DNA of 64,000 nt from Tritrichomonas musculus (lineage: Eukaryota; Parabasalia; Tritrichomonadida; Tritrichomonadidae), in the NCBI GenBank assembly GCA_039105265.1, contig JAPFFF010000028.1, positions 806,001 through 870,000 of the forward strand. Reading direction: 5' to 3'. Below the pieces are notes generated by a model. That model was not told where the DNA came from. It made no database searches and was given only the letters and a program-made list of their open reading frames with translations. The translations under genes and the position numbers were made by a program. Positions 63,701 to 64,000 of this stretch are shown in pieces. Within the stretch, counting starts at the first letter, position 1. Each line of letters starts with the position of its first letter.

Positions 63701-64000
63701 GATGAAGGACGATATGTGACACGAGATATTGACAAGGCTATTCATTATTATTCACTTGCATCAAATCAAAATAATCCACAAGCACAATTCTATCTCGGTC
63801 TCATTTATTATATTGGTATATATATAGAGCGGGATATTAAAAAAGGACGATATTATATCATGTTGGCATCAATAAATAAAGATCGACAAGCAAATTTTGC
63901 TCATGGATTTTTACTTCATGAGGGAAAGTGTGCTGAAAAGGACATTGTAAAAGCCATTCATTATTACAAAGAAGCATCTTCATTCAACAACCAATATTCG
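60716..64000 (+). CDS. protein kinase with Sel1-like repeats (runs off window)
   Basis: From the ATG at 60716 the frame is open to the window end (1,095 codons, 3' end not seen). Residues 1-190 are a trichomonad-type leader (NKYLKETLYKSGFIFYQD). The kinase domain (about 196-425) has GHGSGG (202-207), Lys 224 in FALKMP, YIHRDLRLCN (Asp 311), LIDFDHAR (Asp 329; the usual DFG is DFD) and ASPEA. All catalytic residues except the DFG glycine are present; the type is TKL-like. From about residue 440 the protein is 36-residue Sel1-like repeats, pattern AQFNLGLIYHEGKYVTRDIN then KAIHYYSLAANQN.P, at least 18 of them. Such proteins are abundant in trichomonads and are probably signalling scaffolds; the partners are unknown. 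Confidence 0.92.
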   Translation, partial: MQQSIHAFQNLLKTKSIDISNKYLKETLYKSGFIFYQDRKQVKQFENKSKILIIDECMENGNKYYVICFDYTLIILPKEDKADDSILPQKDETDDLILPSIFTRFENNDKYYLRNCNIRNENFFNDIKTFSKKFKILNENMQHFWSTVVNCLSGFLIKKGYQNSQNRHEKYLKEKINEKFVEYEEKNSNFENKSYIELRNIGHGSGGIVKLIYHISKEEIFALKMPNAESQHLNERERRNYLNIRHPFIVPYIGYIKFANNPKYLLLEYVEGETLDKYDLSLLNDQEKFIIILELLLSIHYLHSHNYIHRDLRLCNIMINQNKDAILIDFDHARKENDEIDDEEQTKDFASPEAAPEENKKYKSDIYSLGYIIHFILYGIPPIINDKLSIQQNFIFKSCFETDPTKRPNINEMTNIFYSKFYSQVKFEDKKFLYLILQSSDQNIPEAQFDLGNIFFKVQYFTRDITEAIHYYSLAANQNHPKAQFNLGLIYFEGKYVTRDINKAIHYYSLAANQNIPQAQFNLGHIYHEGKYVTRDINKAFHYYSLAANQNYPQAQFNLGHIYHEGKYVTRDINKAIHYYSLAANQNIPEAQFNLGHIYHEGKYVTRDINKAFHYFSLAANQNYPQAQFNLGLIYHEGKYVTRDINKAIHYYSLAANQNIPEAQFNLGRIYDEGRYVTRDIYKAIHYYSLASNQNIPEAQFNLGLIYDEGKYVTRDINKAIHYYSLAANQNYPQAQFYLGLIYHEGKYVTRDINKAIHYFSLASNQNHPKAQFNLGLIYFEGKYVTRDIYKAIQCYSLAANQNYPQAQFYLGLIYHEGKYVTRDINKAIHYYSLASNQNYPKAQFNLGLIYDEGKYVTRDINKAIHYYSLAANQNIPQAQFNLGLIYFEGKYVTRDIYKAIRYFSLASNQNIPEAQFYLGHIYHEGKYVTRDIYKAIRYYSLASNQNIPEAQFNLGHIYHEGKYVTRDINKAIHYYSLASNQNIPQAQLNLGIIYDEGRYVTRDIDKAIHYYSLASNQNNPQAQFYLGLIYYIGIYIERDIKKGRYYIMLASINKDRQANFAHGFLLHEGKCAEKDIVKAIHYYKEASSFNNQYS
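62035..64000 (+). repeat. 108-bp tandem array coding Sel1-like repeats
   Basis: About 18 units of 108 bp follow each other in frame. Most are nearly identical in DNA (GTGACACGAGATATCAACAA, then AGCAATTCATTATTATTCAC). The first, last and 63650-63780 units differ more. The variable positions (NY/NI/NH before P, and H/Y/F/D before EG) are shuffled among units, as expected from recent unequal exchange. Confidence 0.95.

Noticed and set aside
62035-64000. Possible CRISPR-like array (regular 108-bp repeats)
   Set aside because: The units are in-frame Sel1-like coding repeats with no spacers, in a eukaryotic gene.
1-64000. Polinton, retrovirus-like or other virus-derived elements
   Set aside because: No capsid, protein-primed polymerase, integrase or reverse-transcriptase motifs recognised; the fragment at 14160-14690 is too worn to assign.

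Overview
The window is AT-rich eukaryotic DNA. The host genes are mostly uninterrupted, and their families point to a parabasalid protist: BspA-type leucine-rich repeats (LRR_5), DUF3447/ankyrin proteins, BTB-like plus discoidin (F5/8 type C) proteins, tandem-C2 proteins, a kinase with Sel1 repeats, and many mariner/Tc1 and MULE relics. Several host genes have short 5' flanks holding a TCA-type initiator-like sequence. Tritrichomonas is the best guess (inference, about 0.7; no rRNA or other marker in the window settles it).

Layout. 0-16 kb is accessory sequence. It holds two DUF4419 gene fragments (one split by a Tc1/mariner element with an intact DD34E transposase), a second mariner split by a related ORF-less element, several MITEs, a BTB/discoidin pseudogene, a truncated BspA gene, a tRNA-Thr(UGU), and a 48-bp-arm perfect palindrome. 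16-28.7 kb is the housekeeping-like block: a four-C2 protein, a trichomonad protein with kinase-like motifs, a PPP-type phosphatase, a broken BspA gene, a secreted PI-PLC, a RhoGAP, and a tandem-CH actin-binding protein with a tail anchor. 28.8-38 kb is a stack of ORF-less inverted-repeat elements with clear target-site duplications, followed by broken MULE and mariner transposases. 38-49 kb holds a proline-tailed protein, a membrane-anchored alpha/beta hydrolase, a ubiquitin-like protein, three more MITEs, and an intact DUF3447-LRR fusion. 49.6-64 kb holds two ankyrin genes whose repeats are each separated by an AT-rich spacer of about 100 nt, a bacterial-type predicted AAA-ATPase fused to a chromo-barrel-like domain, small discoidin-like and unknown genes, a candidate structured ncRNA, and the start of a kinase with at least 18 Sel1-like repeats that runs off the window.

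How the genes relate. The intact host genes suggest membrane, cytoskeleton and signalling roles (C2, PI-PLC, RhoGAP, CH, phosphatase, kinase), but nothing shows an operon-like system. The observations I rate highest are: (1) the one-spacer-per-ankyrin-repeat architecture at two separate loci; (2) the AAA-ATPase/chromo-barrel fusion; (3) a set of MITEs whose ends begin AGAG and which make 8-bp target duplications; (4) a 1.7-kb element with about 350-bp arms and a perfect 9-bp duplication. I recognised no Polinton, retrovirus-like element, CRISPR array or toxin gene.
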